Positions 5,332-5,802 of a stretch of DNA of 5,802 nt are shown here, piece after piece (positions within the stretch are counted from its first letter, which is position 1; each line of letters opens with the position of its first letter). Under the pieces are notes generated by a model, which had not been told where the DNA came from, did no database searches, and saw only the letters and a program-made list of their open reading frames with translations. The DNA comes from an uncultured Succinatimonas sp. (GTDB taxonomy: Bacteria > Pseudomonadota > Gammaproteobacteria > Enterobacterales > Succinivibrionaceae), in contig CALBLB010000099.1 in the NCBI GenBank assembly GCA_937896115.1, forward strand, positions 1 to 5,802. The letters are read 5' to 3'. Position numbers and translations under genes: made by a program.

Positions 5332-5802
5332 TTACATTCTCTCTACGGCGGTAACCTTGGGCAATGCCGCAATTTTCACGCGTATACGTTCAAATACGGC
5401 AATGTCTGGCACCAGAATGTCAACATCGATAATGCTGATCAGTTTCTGTCTTTCCACTCGGGATCTCACCCCGGCAATATTCAGGCGATCATTGGCAATA
5501 AGCGTGGTTACGTCGCGCAGGAATCCCGGGTAATCCTGTCCAACGATATGCATGGTGACGGTGTAAGAAGAATTCTGTACATTGCCCCATTGCGCCGCGA
5601 TGACACGATCAGGCTCTGCTGCGGCCAGTTTTTTCAACTGCTCGCAATCTCTGCGATGAATCGATACTCCCCTGCCCTTGGTGATAAAGCCTACGATCTC
5701 ATCTCCCGGGATAGGCTGACAGCATCTTGATACGTGGGTAAGCAGATTGTCCATACCGTCAACGGTAACGGCACCTGAAGCCTGTCTGGCTTTAACCCCG
5801 AC
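5332..5802 (-). CDS. relA: RelA, (p)ppGpp synthetase I, C-terminal 156 residues (5' end outside window)
   Basis: This is the C-terminal end of the ribosome-associated alarmone synthetase that makes (p)ppGpp when uncharged tRNA enters the A site. The frame is open from the window edge to a TAA at 5332, giving 156 residues. Visible residues about 26-60 are the zinc-finger/conserved-cysteine domain: the CCQPIPGDEIVGF block, then HRRDC. The Cys pair (27, 28) and the Asp-Cys pair (52, 53) have the spacing of E. coli Cys612 and Asp637-Cys638, residues known to matter for RelA regulation. Residues about 80-156 form the terminal ACT/RRM domain (PGFLRDVTTLIAND). The block reads like RelA rather than SpoT, which usually has CCYPIPGDPIIG. 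The synthetase and pseudo-hydrolase domains lie outside the window, so activity cannot be judged. No frameshift is seen. No clear intrinsic terminator follows the stop. Confidence 0.93.
   Translation of the reverse strand, partial: VGVKARQASGAVTVDGMDNLLTHVSRCCQPIPGDEIVGFITKGRGVSIHRRDCEQLKKLAAAEPDRVIAAQWGNVQNSSYTVTMHIVGQDYPGFLRDVTTLIANDRLNIAGVRSRVERQKLISIIDVDILVPDIAVFERIRVKIAALPKVTAVERM

Overview
The window is a compact, single-direction stretch of a gammaproteobacterial chromosome; every supported gene is on the minus strand. Read in the direction of transcription (from 5802 down to 1) the order is: 3' end of relA, pyrG, ftsB, ispD, ispF, a yqaA/DedA-type membrane protein gene, nlpD, and the first 33 codons of a gene at the rpoS position. 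These protein families, and in particular the string ftsB-ispD-ispF-...-nlpD-(rpoS), are typical of Gammaproteobacteria. A yqaA-family gene just before nlpD recalls Vibrio/Shewanella/Aeromonas-type genomes more than Escherichia. Moderate GC and missing neighbours would suit a host-associated relative such as the Succinivibrionaceae, but that placement is a guess.

Right end (5802-5111): relA ends at 5332 with its zinc-finger and ACT/RRM domains. A 221-bp non-coding gap follows, where many relatives carry mazG. It holds a near-consensus sigma70 promoter for pyrG, a possible second extended -10 promoter, and a perfect 10-bp stem hairpin in the pyrG leader.

Middle (5110-3397): pyrG is intact, with all catalytic landmarks, and starts at a well-placed internal ATG. 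It is followed immediately by a strong GC-rich hairpin with A/T tracts on both sides, a likely bidirectional terminator, only about 20 nt before the ftsB start codon.

Left part (3375-1): ftsB, ispD, ispF, yqaA-like and nlpD are packed with overlaps or zero spacing and are probably translationally coupled in one operon. It joins divisome assembly (FtsB), the MEP isoprenoid pathway (IspD, IspF, which also supplies the lipid carrier for peptidoglycan), a polytopic membrane protein, and an envelope lipoprotein that activates septal amidase (NlpD). The shared theme is envelope growth and division. Because the terminator sits directly before ftsB with no room for a promoter between, read-through or a promoter inside pyrG must drive this operon.

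This is mainly a conserved housekeeping region; I see no mobile element, CRISPR array, RNA gene or exotic system. The points worth a second look are the hairpins around pyrG and inside ftsB, the terminator-before-operon layout, the contracted synteny (no mazG, eno, truD, surE or pcm), and the unusual lysine/serine-rich N-terminus of the gene at the rpoS position.
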